A DNA stretch of 64,000 nt from Gammaproteobacteria bacterium (lineage in GTDB: Bacteria > Pseudomonadota > Gammaproteobacteria > Thiomicrospirales > Thiomicrospiraceae): NCBI GenBank assembly GCA_014763665.1, contig JACXUY010000003.1:1-64000 (forward strand), given 5' to 3'. Below are positions 43,604-53,149 of this stretch, one piece after another (position 1 is the first letter of the stretch; the number at the start of each line of letters is the position of its first letter). A program made the position numbers and the translations under genes. The notes beneath the pieces were generated by a model. It saw only the letters and a list, made by a program, of their open reading frames with translations, ran no database searches and had not been told where the DNA came from.

Positions 43604-45682
43604 TTAACCAATCGAAGCAAAAACATTGATTTGTCTACTTTCAGGAATTTCACTATAGGATAGCACCACCAAACTGGGGATTGAGTAACGGAAAAGTCTA
43701 GCCAATGGAGCACGCACAAAAGGATTAACCAACAAAATGGCTGGCTTGCCAAGCATCTCTCGTTGTTGTACCTGCTCGTTTAAGCGCTGGCTGACACGTT
43801 CAGCCAAACTCGGCTCTATGGCTAGTTGACCTTCTGGCGCACCTTGCATGGATTTCAGCAATACCTGCTCCAAATTTGGATCGAGTGTCATCACTTCTAC
43901 TACGTCGCCCACACCAGGAATGTTTTGCAGTATAAACTTACCCAAAGCCGTACGAACATGCACCGTTAACTGCGCCAAATCTTTTGTTTGTCCAACGCGC
44001 TCTATCAATGCCTCTAAAATGGTACGCATATCTCTAACTGGTATGCGTTCACGCAATAAGTTTTGCAATATTTGTACCAACAAAGCCAAAGGCACTTCTT
44101 TTGTAGCCTCTTCCACCAGTTTTTCAGATGTCTGTTTAACGCGGTTCAGAATTTGTTGCACCTCTTCCAAGCCCAACAACTCATCAGCATTGTCCTGTAG
44201 AATCTGACTGAGGTGAGTCGCAATGACCGTACCCGAATCGACAACGGTGTAGCCGAGTGTTTGTGCTTGATCACGATCCTGTTTACTAATCCAAACTGCA
44301 TCCAACCCAAACGTTGGGTCTTTGGTGGCAATACCGTTCAGCTGCCCATAAACTTGGCCAGAGTTAATGGCCAGATCGCGGTCATGATAAATTTCACCGG
44401 AACCCAAGGTGACTCCCATCATACTAATGCGATACTGATTCGGAGATAACTCCAAGTTATCGCGAATATGAACCGACGGAATCAAAAAACCCAGCTCTTG
44501 CGACAATTTACGTCGAACACCTTTAATACGCTCCAATAACTGGCCATCTTGAGCGGTATCTACCATGGGAATGAGACGATAACCAATTTCTAACCCCAGT
44601 GTATCCACTTGTTGTACGTCATCCCAACCCAACTCAGGCGGCTTACCAACGGCATCATCCGCTGGTTCTGTTGGCAAGCTAGCCGTTTGCGCCGTTTGTT
44701 TCTGTTTATTAACCAGCCACCAAGCTCCGGCACCAGTTATGGCAGCTAAACTTAAAAAGGCAACGTTTGGCATACCTGGAATAATACCCATTAAAAACAA
44801 TACGCCCGCTGACAATATTAAGGGTTTCGGATTGGTTAAGAGTTGGTCATTCATTTGCTGTGAAATTTCAACGTCTTCGCCAGAACGTGTCACCATGAGT
44901 GCAGCAGCGACAGACAATAACAAAGCAGGAATTTGAGCAACTAAACCATCACCGATGGTTAATAAGGTATAAATCTGCACCGACTCACCAAAAGGAAGCC
45001 CGTGCTGCGCCATACCAATAACAAAGCCGCCAATAATGTTAATAAATAAAATAATGATGCCTGCAATGGCATCACCACGCACAAACTTACTCGCACCGTC
45101 CATCGAACCATAAAATTCAGATTCGGCTGCAACTTCTCGTCGGCGGGCCTGCGCCTGTTCTTGGTTAATTAATCCTGCATTCAAGTCGGCATCAATCGCC
45201 ATCTGCTTACCGGGCATCGAATCCAAAGCAAAACGGGCGCTCACTTCCGCCACACGTCCAGCACCTTTAGTGACCACCACAAAATTAATGACGATTAAAA
45301 TAGCGAAAACCACCAAGCCAACAGCAAAATTACCACCGATGACAAAATTACCAAAGGCTTCAATAACATGACCCGCCGCATCACCACCATTATGCCCTTC
45401 CATCAAAATGATACGGGTAGAAGCAATATTAAGTGCTAAGCGTAACAAGGTTGCCACCAGCAAAATGGTGGGAAAGACTGCGAAATCTAGGGGTTTTTTG
45501 GCATAGACTGTTACCATTAAGATCATCAATGATAAGGCGATATTGAAAGTAAACAACATATCGAGCAAGATTGCTGGCAATGGCAATACCATCATCGCTA
45601 AAAGCGCGATGACTAATAATGGCGTCCCCAACCCTTTGGGCAGGGCGTTTTGTACCTGTTGTGCGAGTTGACGCCAATTCAT
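43604..45682 (-). CDS. flhA: Flagellar export gate protein FlhA
   Basis: FlhA forms the export gate ring. The 692-residue protein has about eight membrane helices (residues 20-310), the conserved cytoplasmic FHIPEP-type loop (VARFALDSMPGKQMAIDADLNAGL), and the large cytoplasmic domain (to IPVRDMRTILEALIERV). Normal length. It lies 91 bases downstream of flhB, and that gap has a TATAAT sequence on the minus strand (45735-45730) that may give flhA its own promoter. Confidence 0.96.
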   Translation of the reverse strand: MNWRQLAQQVQNALPKGLGTPLLVIALLAMMVLPLPAILLDMLFTFNIALSLMILMVTVYAKKPLDFAVFPTILLVATLLRLALNIASTRIILMEGHNGGDAAGHVIEAFGNFVIGGNFAVGLVVFAILIVINFVVVTKGAGRVAEVSARFALDSMPGKQMAIDADLNAGLINQEQAQARRREVAAESEFYGSMDGASKFVRGDAIAGIIILFINIIGGFVIGMAQHGLPFGESVQIYTLLTIGDGLVAQIPALLLSVAAALMVTRSGEDVEISQQMNDQLLTNPKPLILSAGVLFLMGIIPGMPNVAFLSLAAITGAGAWWLVNKQKQTAQTASLPTEPADDAVGKPPELGWDDVQQVDTLGLEIGYRLIPMVDTAQDGQLLERIKGVRRKLSQELGFLIPSVHIRDNLELSPNQYRISMMGVTLGSGEIYHDRDLAINSGQVYGQLNGIATKDPTFGLDAVWISKQDRDQAQTLGYTVVDSGTVIATHLSQILQDNADELLGLEEVQQILNRVKQTSEKLVEEATKEVPLALLVQILQNLLRERIPVRDMRTILEALIERVGQTKDLAQLTVHVRTALGKFILQNIPGVGDVVEVMTLDPNLEQVLLKSMQGAPEGQLAIEPSLAERVSQRLNEQVQQREMLGKPAILLVNPFVRAPLARLFRYSIPSLVVLSYSEIPESRQINVFASIG

Positions 45683-45729
45683 AATTTAATAAGTGCCTAA
45701 ACCCATATGTGTTTCATGTTAAGAAAATC

Positions 45730-45735
45730 ATTATA
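45730..45735 (-). promoter_or_regulatory. Possible -10 element upstream of flhA
   Basis: A perfect TATAAT lies in the flhB-flhA gap, 48 bases before the flhA start. A good -35 hexamer is not visible, so this is a weak call. Confidence 0.3.
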
Positions 45736-45773
45736 GTAGGTTTTGATGCTTAGAGCATGATTCGGATGGGAAT

Positions 45774-46901
45774 TTAGGGCGATTGTTTTAAGTCAGCAGG
45801 AACGACCACATCATCGAAAGTCGGCAACTGAGTAATCTTGCGTTCTTTTAATTGGAAAACCATCGCTAAAATTTGCGCTACCGCCATAAACAATTGACGC
45901 GGAATCACCTGACCCACTTCACTATTGTAGTAGAGCGCTCGCGCCAAAGCGGGCGAACGAACAATTTCGATCTTATTTTGCGTCGCAATCGCTCTGATTT
46001 GAGCCGCCATAAAATCCACACCCATTGCCAAAACAATAGGTGCATTCATCTTGTCCCCATCATATTTTAAAGCAACTGCGTAGTGCTCTGGGTTGGTGAT
46101 AATGACATCTGCAGTTGGCACATCTTGCATCATACGTCGCATTGCCATTTCCTGTTGCATCCGACGAATACGACCTTTGATCTCTGGATTGCCTTCTGTT
46201 TGTTTGAATTCATCTTTCACTTCCTGCAAGGTCATTTTCATGTCTTCATTATGCTTCCAAAGCATGTAGGGCACATCAATCAGCGCGATCACGATTAAGC
46301 CCAACGACATCACCACTAACGCCATCGCCAGAATTTCACCTGCACTCGCCAAACCCGGCTCGACTTCAATCAAACCCAAGTGATAAACTTCGCGTAGGGT
46401 AGAGTAAATGAACAAAACGGCGAGCACGCTCATTAAGAAAAATTTAAGTAATGCCTTAATCAGTTCGACTAAAGCATGTAGAGAAAACATGCGCTTGATG
46501 CCAGCAATGGGATTCAACTTAGAAAACTTGGGTGCCATTACCTCGGTGCTAAATAACCAACCACCAACAAGTATATTGGCCACAATCGCCATCACCATCA
46601 TGCCCATGACAAAGGGGAATATTAACCACAAGGCGGCTTCAAACTGAGCAAAAATGAGGTCAGCCGCCCGCTTCATATCAAACGCATGATCACGCTCAAT
46701 ACTAAAGCCCATAATCATCATTCTCTCGAAGTCGACCATCATTTGCGGGCCAAGCCACAACAACCATAATGAGGCGATCATCATAATCAGCATGGTAGCT
46801 AATTCTTTAGATCGAGCTACTTGCCCCTTTTTCCGAGCGTCCTCGAGCTTTTTTGAGGTGGGTTCTTCGCTCTTTTCTTGACCGTCTGCGTTTTCAGCCA
46901 T
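45774..46901 (-). CDS. flhB: Flagellar export switch protein FlhB
   Basis: FlhB, with FliK, switches export from rod/hook to filament substrates. The 375-residue protein has four membrane helices and the cytoplasmic domain; the autocleavage motif reads NPEH (ITNPEHYAVALKYD, near residue 270) in place of the usual NPTH. The Asn-Pro bond and the His are retained. Cleavage is expected but the Thr-to-Glu change is notable. It begins two bases from the fliR stop. Confidence 0.95.
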   Translation of the reverse strand: MAENADGQEKSEEPTSKKLEDARKKGQVARSKELATMLIMMIASLWLLWLGPQMMVDFERMMIMGFSIERDHAFDMKRAADLIFAQFEAALWLIFPFVMGMMVMAIVANILVGGWLFSTEVMAPKFSKLNPIAGIKRMFSLHALVELIKALLKFFLMSVLAVLFIYSTLREVYHLGLIEVEPGLASAGEILAMALVVMSLGLIVIALIDVPYMLWKHNEDMKMTLQEVKDEFKQTEGNPEIKGRIRRMQQEMAMRRMMQDVPTADVIITNPEHYAVALKYDGDKMNAPIVLAMGVDFMAAQIRAIATQNKIEIVRSPALARALYYNSEVGQVIPRQLFMAVAQILAMVFQLKERKITQLPTFDDVVVPADLKQSP

Positions 46902-46902
46902 G

Positions 46903-47694
46903 TTATTCGCTCAACTTAAACTGATGCACAAAATCAAAAGACTGATTCATAAACCATTGAAACTGCACAACAACCTGAGGAAGCAACCACCAAAGCAAAA
47001 ACAAACCACCAATGATGGTAATTACAAAGCCAATTGAGAAGACATTTAATGTTGGAGCTGCCCGACTAATTAACCCTAAGGCCATATTAGCTAACAACAA
47101 GGCAGTTACCGCCGGCAGGGAAATAATCATTGCCCAACTAAATAGATTAGTGCCCCAATCCACCAAAGCTTTAATCGTAAAAGTCGATAAAAAATGACCA
47201 TTCAGTGGCATTTGCACGAAGCTGTCAATCAGCATTTGCACCACCATTAAATGCCCGTTCAGCGAAACAAATAACAATGAAATGACAATCGTGTAAAGCT
47301 GCGCAATCACCGGAGAGTTCATGCCTGTACCAGGGTCAACCATCGAAGCAAAACCCAGCCCCATGGCGTTGGCAACCATTTGCCCTGCTAGCGTAAACGC
47401 CTGAAAGACCACGACAAACACCAATCCCATGGCTAGCCCAATAACGGCTTGTTCAACAGCCATCCACACGCCTTCATTAGTGAAGGGATCTATTGGCTTG
47501 GTTAATTCGACACTAGGAGCGATAGCCGCGGTTAGCATCAATGTAACAATCAACTTAAACCGCATAGAAACCGTTTTAGCCGACAATACGGGCATAATAA
47601 ACATCAGCGCGCCTATGCGCACCAGAGGCCAAAAAAAGTTACCCCACCACTGCAAGAAAGCTTCATAGGTAAAACTGCCATCCATTGGCATCAA
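46903..47694 (-). CDS. fliR: Flagellar export protein FliR
   Basis: FliR is part of the export gate core with FliP and FliQ. The 263-residue protein has about six membrane helices, PVLSAKTVSMRFKL and the GLGFASMVDPGTGMNSPVIAQL segment. The start overlaps the fliQ stop (ATGA). Normal length. Confidence 0.95.
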   Translation of the reverse strand: MMPMDGSFTYEAFLQWWGNFFWPLVRIGALMFIMPVLSAKTVSMRFKLIVTLMLTAAIAPSVELTKPIDPFTNEGVWMAVEQAVIGLAMGLVFVVVFQAFTLAGQMVANAMGLGFASMVDPGTGMNSPVIAQLYTIVISLLFVSLNGHLMVVQMLIDSFVQMPLNGHFLSTFTIKALVDWGTNLFSWAMIISLPAVTALLLANMALGLISRAAPTLNVFSIGFVITIIGGLFLLWWLLPQVVVQFQWFMNQSFDFVHQFKLSE

Positions 47695-47960
47695 CCAATG
47701 TATTCAGGAATCGATAAAATGAGTTCGCGCGAGAAATCCACCAGCAGGTTAAGTAACCAAGGACCAAAAAACACCAAAACAACCACAATCGCGACTAATT
47801 TAGGAATAAAACTCAGTGTCATTTCGTTAATTTGTGTTGCTGCTTGAAACATACCCACTAACAGGCCGATGATGAGTGTGGGAAGCAATAAAGGGATGGA
47901 TAGTAAGACCACCACTTCCAGCATTTTTTGTCCAATCGTTAAAATGGTTTCTGAAGTCAC
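47691..47960 (-). CDS. fliQ: Flagellar export protein FliQ
   Basis: The 89-residue protein has two membrane helices with the conserved loop LLVGMFQAATQINEMTLSFIPK. FliQ surrounds FliP and FliR in the export gate. Position between fliP and fliR is standard; it starts 12 bases after fliP. Confidence 0.96.
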   Translation of the reverse strand: MTSETILTIGQKMLEVVVLLSIPLLLPTLIIGLLVGMFQAATQINEMTLSFIPKLVAIVVVLVFFGPWLLNLLVDFSRELILSIPEYIG

Positions 47961-47972
47961 AGCAACACCTCA

Positions 47973-48725
47973 CTAAACCCCACCAGGAACGACAAAACTA
48001 TTCGCTAGGGTACCCATAATCAATGCCCAGCCATCAATCAAGACAAACAGCATTAGTTTAAACGGCATGGAAATAATCATCGGAGAGAGCATCATCATAC
48101 CCATCGACATCAGCAATGAGGCTACCACCAAATCAATGATTAAGAAGGGAATAAATAACAAAAATCCAATTTGAAAGGCCGTTTTCAACTCACTGGTGAT
48201 AAAAGAAGGAATAAGCACTCGAAAAGGTACAGAATCAGGCTCATCAAGCTTTACGTTAGCCATTTCAGCAAACATGGCCAAATCATCTTCTCGCGTTTGT
48301 TGCAACATGAATTGTCGCATCGGATCCGAACCAGCTTCTATGGCTTGCATCACATTAAGCTGCTCACTGAGATAAGGCTCAATGGCATTTTCGTTAATTT
48401 TGTCGAAAGTAGGTGCCATTATGAATAATGTCATAAATAACGCCAAACCAATCAGCACCTGATTAGAAGGCGTCTGCATCGTACCCAATGCCTGTCGAAG
48501 AATGGATAACACAATCACAATGCGCAGAAAAGAGGTCATGGTCATTAATGCGGCAGGTAATAGAGTCAGCCCAGTCATTAACAACAGAATTTGCAGAGTC
48601 AATGTATACTCTTGCTGCCCTTCTGCATTGGTTTGCACTGAAAATGCTGGAATACCTGGTTCTGCTATGGCATATAGAGGTAGCACAACACCCAACACTA
48701 AGCACAGAATCTGTAGCGGCTTCAT
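47973..48725 (-). CDS. fliP: Flagellar export protein FliP
   Basis: The 250-residue protein has a cleavable signal peptide (ending near AIA-E), four membrane helices and family motifs [37 protein letters not shown] and the late [24 protein letters not shown]. FliP forms the pore core of the export gate. The ATG overlaps the fliO stop by 4 bases. Confidence 0.96.
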   Translation of the reverse strand: MKPLQILCLVLGVVLPLYAIAEPGIPAFSVQTNAEGQQEYTLTLQILLLMTGLTLLPAALMTMTSFLRIVIVLSILRQALGTMQTPSNQVLIGLALFMTLFIMAPTFDKINENAIEPYLSEQLNVMQAIEAGSDPMRQFMLQQTREDDLAMFAEMANVKLDEPDSVPFRVLIPSFITSELKTAFQIGFLLFIPFLIIDLVVASLLMSMGMMMLSPMIISMPFKLMLFVLIDGWALIMGTLANSFVVPGGV

Positions 48726-49183
48726 GGTGTTGTATCCTTAGATTGACGTCTGCTCATGGCTTGATTCAACTTTTGTGCGAAGCTTTCGCCCAAAGCAGAC
48801 GATGGGTTTTGACTAAGATTACCAGCCACGTCTATCGGCTGTGATAACAAGTGTAATAAGCTGATTTCGTTCGCCGTTACCCCCACCAATAGTTGCTCTT
48901 GTCCCGCTTGGATCAATACAACTTTTTCACGCTGACCGACAGAAACTGCCCCCAGCACCGCCAGCTGCCCATTCAGTGCTCCCTGATGAACACCAGTCCG
49001 CTTCAATACCCACGCCAATCCCACCAGTAGGGCAATAACCAGCAATAACACAGCAACCATTTGGCCAAGCATGGTGCCAAAACCTGTCGTCACGGCTACC
49101 GTTTTTTCACCCGCTTCGCTTGCGTGTGCTAAACATGGCAAAGATGCTAGCCAGAGAGTAAACAGCAATACTAGCGAACGCAC
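48722..49183 (-). CDS. fliO: Flagellar protein FliO
   Basis: FliO assists stable FliP assembly. The 153-residue protein has a signal-like N-terminus, one membrane helix (about residues 36-58) and a cytoplasmic domain ([44 protein letters not shown]) typical of the family. The start is GTG 49183, nine bases after the fliN stop codon region. Confidence 0.9.
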   Translation of the reverse strand: MRSLVLLFTLWLASLPCLAHASEAGEKTVAVTTGFGTMLGQMVAVLLLVIALLVGLAWVLKRTGVHQGALNGQLAVLGAVSVGQREKVVLIQAGQEQLLVGVTANEISLLHLLSQPIDVAGNLSQNPSSALGESFAQKLNQAMSRRQSKDTTP

Positions 49184-49192
49184 GCAACTGTC

Positions 49193-49633
49193 CTAGCGCA
49201 ATTTTTTGATGCGTTCGATAGGACTAACCACATCCGTTAAACGAACACCAAACTTGTCGTTTACAACGACGACTTCACCATGCGCGATCAAAGTACCGTT
49301 GACCAAAACATCAAGCGGCTCGCCTGCCAAACGCTCTAACTCAATCACTGAACCCTGTGTGTAGGACAATAAATTACGAATGGTCACCGAGGCACGTCCA
49401 ATTTCAAGAGCTAGGGTGACTGGAACGTCCATCACAACATCCAAATCAACCTTATCTTTTTTCTCTAAATAAGTAGACGACATGACTTCAGCAGGCGTAA
49501 CCGATTGTGCTTCGGCCGATGCCTGCTCGTTTAGCGCTGCTGCCCAAGGGTCTTCTTCATCCGCCGAGCCTTCAGACGCTTCAGCCTGTTCCGCTAAGGC
49601 TGCCGCCCAGGGATCTTCTTCAATCTCACTCAT
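49193..49633 (-). CDS. fliN: Flagellar switch protein FliN
   Basis: FliN forms the lower C-ring. The 146-residue protein has a C-terminal SpoA domain (VMDVPVTLALEIGRASVTIRNLLSYTQGSVIELERLAGEPLDVLVNG). The N-terminus has two copies of the motif EEDPWAAAL-A/N-EQA, 22 residues apart; single-copy DPWAAAL is common in relatives. It is directly adjacent to fliM with no gap. Confidence 0.95.
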   Translation of the reverse strand: MSEIEEDPWAAALAEQAEASEGSADEEDPWAAALNEQASAEAQSVTPAEVMSSTYLEKKDKVDLDVVMDVPVTLALEIGRASVTIRNLLSYTQGSVIELERLAGEPLDVLVNGTLIAHGEVVVVNDKFGVRLTDVVSPIERIKKLR

Positions 49634-50659
49634 TTACCACTCCAATGGAATTTCACGATCACGATAAGCGGGGTGTTTAGTAAAGTTCATCAGCTGCACG
49701 GCCTTTTTACCTTCAAAATCACCCAATCGTCCGTGACCGATCACGATATTTTCTGCCTTAACTGGCACTAAAGCGGGCATTTCAATTGGAATGACATCCC
49801 CAACCTGCATGGCCAACATATCTTCAACCGTCATGTGTACTTGAGCCAACTCAGCCGACAAAGTTACGGGAATAGCTTTAGCCTCATCACGCAGGGTTTT
49901 ATTCCACTTTTTATCACCCTCGCCCTGCAATGAACGCATACCCTCTTCCAGCACATCACGAATAGGCTCTAACATGGAATAAGGCATCACAATATCAATG
50001 CGCCCTTCCTGATTCTCGAAGCGCACATAAACGGGAGAAATCACCACCATTTCGATAGGGTCAACAATTGAGGCAAACTTTGGATTCATTTCACTGTGCA
50101 GCACTTCGATTTCAATAGGTATTACTGGTTGCCAAGAAGCAGTCAAACAGCTAATGCACTCTGAAACCAAATTACGAATCAAACCCATCTCAACCGTGGT
50201 ATATTCACGACCTTCAATTTTAAAGTGAATCTGACCATTACCACCATAATAAAGCTCAATAACACTAAAAATGAGCTTAGAATCAATAGTAATTAGTGCA
50301 ATACCGCCTAAGGCATCGATTTTGATTATATTGAGGCTGGTAGGAAAGAAGAGATTGCGTAGGTATTCATTCATCTTGATGATTTTGACTTCACCAGCAA
50401 CTACCTCAATACTAGCCTGTACCATATCGACGATGGTGCGCTGAAAGCAGCGCGAAAAACGCTCCGTAATAACATCAAGCGCTGGGAAGCGACCACGAAC
50501 AATTCGCTCTTGGTTGGTGAAGTCAAAAGGCTTGATGTCAGCTTGACTGCCAGAGTCGTCTGTTTCGGTTTCAATATCACCACCACCCATACCCTTGAGC
50601 AAGGCGTCAATCTCGTCCTGGTCAAGAATATCTTCTTTTGGTCCCATGACCCCCAGCAT
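49634..50659 (-). CDS. fliM: Flagellar switch protein FliM
   Basis: FliM binds CheY-P and links the MS-ring protein FliG to FliN. The 341-residue protein has the N-terminal CheY-binding motif DILDQDEIDALLKG, the middle domain (FLRNLFFPTSLNIIKI-like; ITIDSKLIFSVIELYYGG) and a SpoA domain at the C-terminus. Start ATG 50659 has AAGGGG upstream. It follows fliL by 24 bases. Confidence 0.96.
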   Translation of the reverse strand: MLGVMGPKEDILDQDEIDALLKGMGGGDIETETDDSGSQADIKPFDFTNQERIVRGRFPALDVITERFSRCFQRTIVDMVQASIEVVAGEVKIIKMNEYLRNLFFPTSLNIIKIDALGGIALITIDSKLIFSVIELYYGGNGQIHFKIEGREYTTVEMGLIRNLVSECISCLTASWQPVIPIEIEVLHSEMNPKFASIVDPIEMVVISPVYVRFENQEGRIDIVMPYSMLEPIRDVLEEGMRSLQGEGDKKWNKTLRDEAKAIPVTLSAELAQVHMTVEDMLAMQVGDVIPIEMPALVPVKAENIVIGHGRLGDFEGKKAVQLMNFTKHPAYRDREIPLEW

Positions 50660-50683
50660 TATGTGTTACCCCTTATGCTGAAA

Positions 50684-51268
50684 TCACTGCATAACAAAGC
50701 GTTCGATCAACACTTTATCCAATAGATCGGGATAGACTTTTTCTTCTTCCAGAGCAGCTCGTGAAATTTTCAATATTTCATCAGCCAACAACTCTTGCGC
50801 ATCATCTGCACTCATTTCAGTGTAGGTTTTTTTTCGCAATGCAGCTGTAATATTATTGATCAAAATAGGTTTAATGTTTGTTAACTCAGTGATTACTTCT
50901 GGGTAAGCCGTTTTCATCTTAACCTTAACCGCCAAATGTTTTGCCTTACCCTCTCCTTTGAAACCAACCACCATTTGCTCTAGGTCGAAATACTGAGCAG
51001 GCGCCCCAGGAGCTGGAGATGGAAACTGTTTAAAGTTAGGTGAATAGGCTTTGGCTTTATCTTCGGGCTTATATGGTTCAACTGCAGCTGGCTCAGCATG
51101 CTCAGCCGACTTTTCGCCATGACTTTGGTTCATTATCATAAAGGCCAAAAACCCAACCGCCCCAATTAACAAGACAACAAGAACAATTAGTATAATAATC
51201 AACAAATTACCACTTTTTTTTGGTTTTTCTTCTGCTATTTCTTCAACCGCTGCTGGTTTTGCAGACAT
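50684..51268 (-). CDS. fliL: Flagellar basal body-associated protein FliL
   Basis: FliL supports the stators. The 194-residue protein has a cytoplasmic N-terminus, one membrane helix (about residues 21-46) and a periplasmic stomatin-like domain ending in VLIERFVMQ. I choose ATG 51268 with GGGAG six bases upstream; the frame is open to 51319, inside motB. It lies directly after motB, consistent with a stator function. Confidence 0.93.
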   Translation of the reverse strand: MSAKPAAVEEIAEEKPKKSGNLLIIILIVLVVLLIGAVGFLAFMIMNQSHGEKSAEHAEPAAVEPYKPEDKAKAYSPNFKQFPSPAPGAPAQYFDLEQMVVGFKGEGKAKHLAVKVKMKTAYPEVITELTNIKPILINNITAALRKKTYTEMSADDAQELLADEILKISRAALEEEKVYPDLLDKVLIERFVMQ

Positions 51269-51287
51269 AATTAACTCCCTTTTTTGA

Positions 51288-52175
51288 TTATTTCGCTTTA
51301 ATGTCGTTAGCAAGCTCATTCATGCTTGCTGGTGTTTTAGCATCAGCTAAGCTTTGCAAGCTTCGTTCTGCTTCCTTGGTTAGTACAATAATACTAATAC
51401 GACGATTACGTGGATTATAGGGGTTTTCCTTGTCATAGGGAATAGTATCAGACAAACCAACCACCTGAGCAACCTTATTTTCGTTAACACCACCATTAAT
51501 TAATTCTCGACGCGCAGCATTGGCTCGATCCGCCGAAAGTTCCCAGTTCGTGTAATCATCTACCCCTTTGTATTTGAGCGAATCAGTATGACCAGCAATA
51601 CTAATCTTGTTATCGGCTGATTTGAGAATGGAGCCCATCTCTTTGAGAATCGTTGCGGCATAATCTTTGGGTATGTCCACCCCGGCATCAAACATGGGAC
51701 GTTTACGATCATCCAACACCTGTACACGAAGTCCGCTGGGCGTGACATCTATTTGTAGCTGTTCTTTAAATTTAGACAACTCTGGATTAGAGTCAATTTT
51801 TTCTTCTAATTTAGATTTTAACTCTTCGAGTTTCTCTTTCTCTTTTTCTTTGTCTTCAGGCGACTCACCCTCGGTTGATTTAGGCGCATCCATCATACCG
51901 CCCATATCAATTAAGGAATTGGTTTGGCCGGCTTTTTCTTTAGCTGGTATCAGCACATCGGCACTGGCTTCAATCACACTGGGATCTCGGAAGAAAGCGG
52001 CAATTTCCTTTTTCTCTTCATCGTTCGTTCCCCCCAATACCCACAACATCAAGAAGAATGCCATGGTCGCGGTCATCAAGTCAGCGAAGGCAATCTTCCA
52101 TGCACCACCGTGAGCACCGTGTGGGCACTTTTTGATGCGTTTAATGATAATGGATTGTTCACCGCCTTCGGCCAT
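51288..52175 (-). CDS. motB: Stator protein MotB
   Basis: MotB anchors the proton-driven stator to peptidoglycan. The 295-residue protein has one helix with the proton-accepting Asp in FADLMTATMAFFLMLWVLGG (about Asp32), a charged Glu/Lys linker and an OmpA-like domain (ISIAGHTDSLKYKGVDDYTNWELSADRANAARREL). The helix sequence is of proton type (PomB-type sodium stators differ). It is 72 bases from motA, with a possible sigma-54 element between them. Confidence 0.95.
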   Translation of the reverse strand: MAEGGEQSIIIKRIKKCPHGAHGGAWKIAFADLMTATMAFFLMLWVLGGTNDEEKKEIAAFFRDPSVIEASADVLIPAKEKAGQTNSLIDMGGMMDAPKSTEGESPEDKEKEKEKLEELKSKLEEKIDSNPELSKFKEQLQIDVTPSGLRVQVLDDRKRPMFDAGVDIPKDYAATILKEMGSILKSADNKISIAGHTDSLKYKGVDDYTNWELSADRANAARRELINGGVNENKVAQVVGLSDTIPYDKENPYNPRNRRISIIVLTKEAERSLQSLADAKTPASMNELANDIKAK

Positions 52176-52221
52176 ACTACTTTTTCCTACTATTGCTGCT
52201 CTATCGACTTTTAGTGTTTAA

Positions 52222-52236
52222 GCACAATCTATGCCG
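52222..52236 (-). promoter_or_regulatory. Possible sigma-54 element between motA and motB
   Basis: On the minus strand CGGCATAGATTGTGC has the correct GG-N10-GC spacing but four mismatches to consensus (T to C, C to T, G to A, T to G). It resembles the fliE element and lies 47 bases before motB. Confidence 0.35.
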
Positions 52237-52247
52237 TTTTAACCCCA

Positions 52248-53099
52248 TCATTTGATGGATTGTAAATATTCATCAAGCTCTTTAAACGACGGACGAAACT
52301 CTGAAGGAATAGACTTGCGACCAAACTCGACCGCGACTGGGGGAGCATATCCATTTAGATTCGCCAGGATACAGGTTTTAATGGTGACATAATAAGCGGA
52401 TTCTTGCTCAAGTTTAGCGTTCATAGCACCTGCAATCGGGTTAACAAAACCATAGGCAGCCAAAATACCCAAAAAGGTTCCCACAAGCGCAACTGACATG
52501 TGATGGGCAATTTCAAGAGGACCAGCATCCAAGTAGGACATGGTTATAATAATACCCAACACTGCTGCCACAATACCCATTGCTGGCAAAGCCTGAGCCG
52601 ACTCAGCAATGGCTGCAGCAGGCACATGACCTTCGTGGTGGTGGGCATCCATTTCTACGTTAATTAAATCTTCGATTTGATAAGGGTTAGTGGCACCCGA
52701 AATCATCATACGTAAATAGTCGGCAATAAAATCACTCACATGATGGTCAGAAATGACTTTAGGGAATTCACTAAATAACGCCGAAGCATGCGGATCCTCA
52801 ACGTCAGCTTCAATTGACATGAGGCCTTCGCGTCTTGCTTTATTGAATATCTTAAACATTAACCCCAGCAGTTGTTGAAACGCCTCTTTATCGAAGGGTG
52901 AAGGTTTCATGATCCCCAAGGCTCCCGAAAGCCCTTTTTTGATAGCCCACCCTGGTGTTGCGATCACCCACGCACCAATAGTAGCGCCCATAATGATCAG
53001 TACTTCTAGCGGCTGAAACAAAATGCCGATGCTACCATGGGGCAAATACCCACCCAATATGCAGCCTATTACAATGACTGTACCAATAATTGCTTTCAT
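52248..53099 (-). CDS. motA: Stator protein MotA
   Basis: The 283-residue protein has four membrane helices and the family's cytoplasmic charged loop; motif AIAESAQALPAMGIVAAVLGIIITM near residue 165 is conserved, as is the GTFLGILAAYGFVNPIAGAM helix. It conducts ions with MotB. It lies between the short chemoreceptor and motB, inside the fli operon. A TATAAT at 53134-53129 may be its promoter. Confidence 0.95.
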   Translation of the reverse strand: MKAIIGTVIVIGCILGGYLPHGSIGILFQPLEVLIIMGATIGAWVIATPGWAIKKGLSGALGIMKPSPFDKEAFQQLLGLMFKIFNKARREGLMSIEADVEDPHASALFSEFPKVISDHHVSDFIADYLRMMISGATNPYQIEDLINVEMDAHHHEGHVPAAAIAESAQALPAMGIVAAVLGIIITMSYLDAGPLEIAHHMSVALVGTFLGILAAYGFVNPIAGAMNAKLEQESAYYVTIKTCILANLNGYAPPVAVEFGRKSIPSEFRPSFKELDEYLQSIK

Positions 53100-53128
53100 T
53101 TTATTTTTTCTCTACGTAGTGATGGTAG

Positions 53129-53134
53129 ATTATA
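53129..53134 (-). promoter_or_regulatory. Possible -10 element upstream of motA
   Basis: A perfect TATAAT lies 30 bases before motA on the minus strand. No clear -35 hexamer is present, so the call is weak. Confidence 0.3.
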
Positions 53135-53149
53135 CGCAATTAACTCCGA

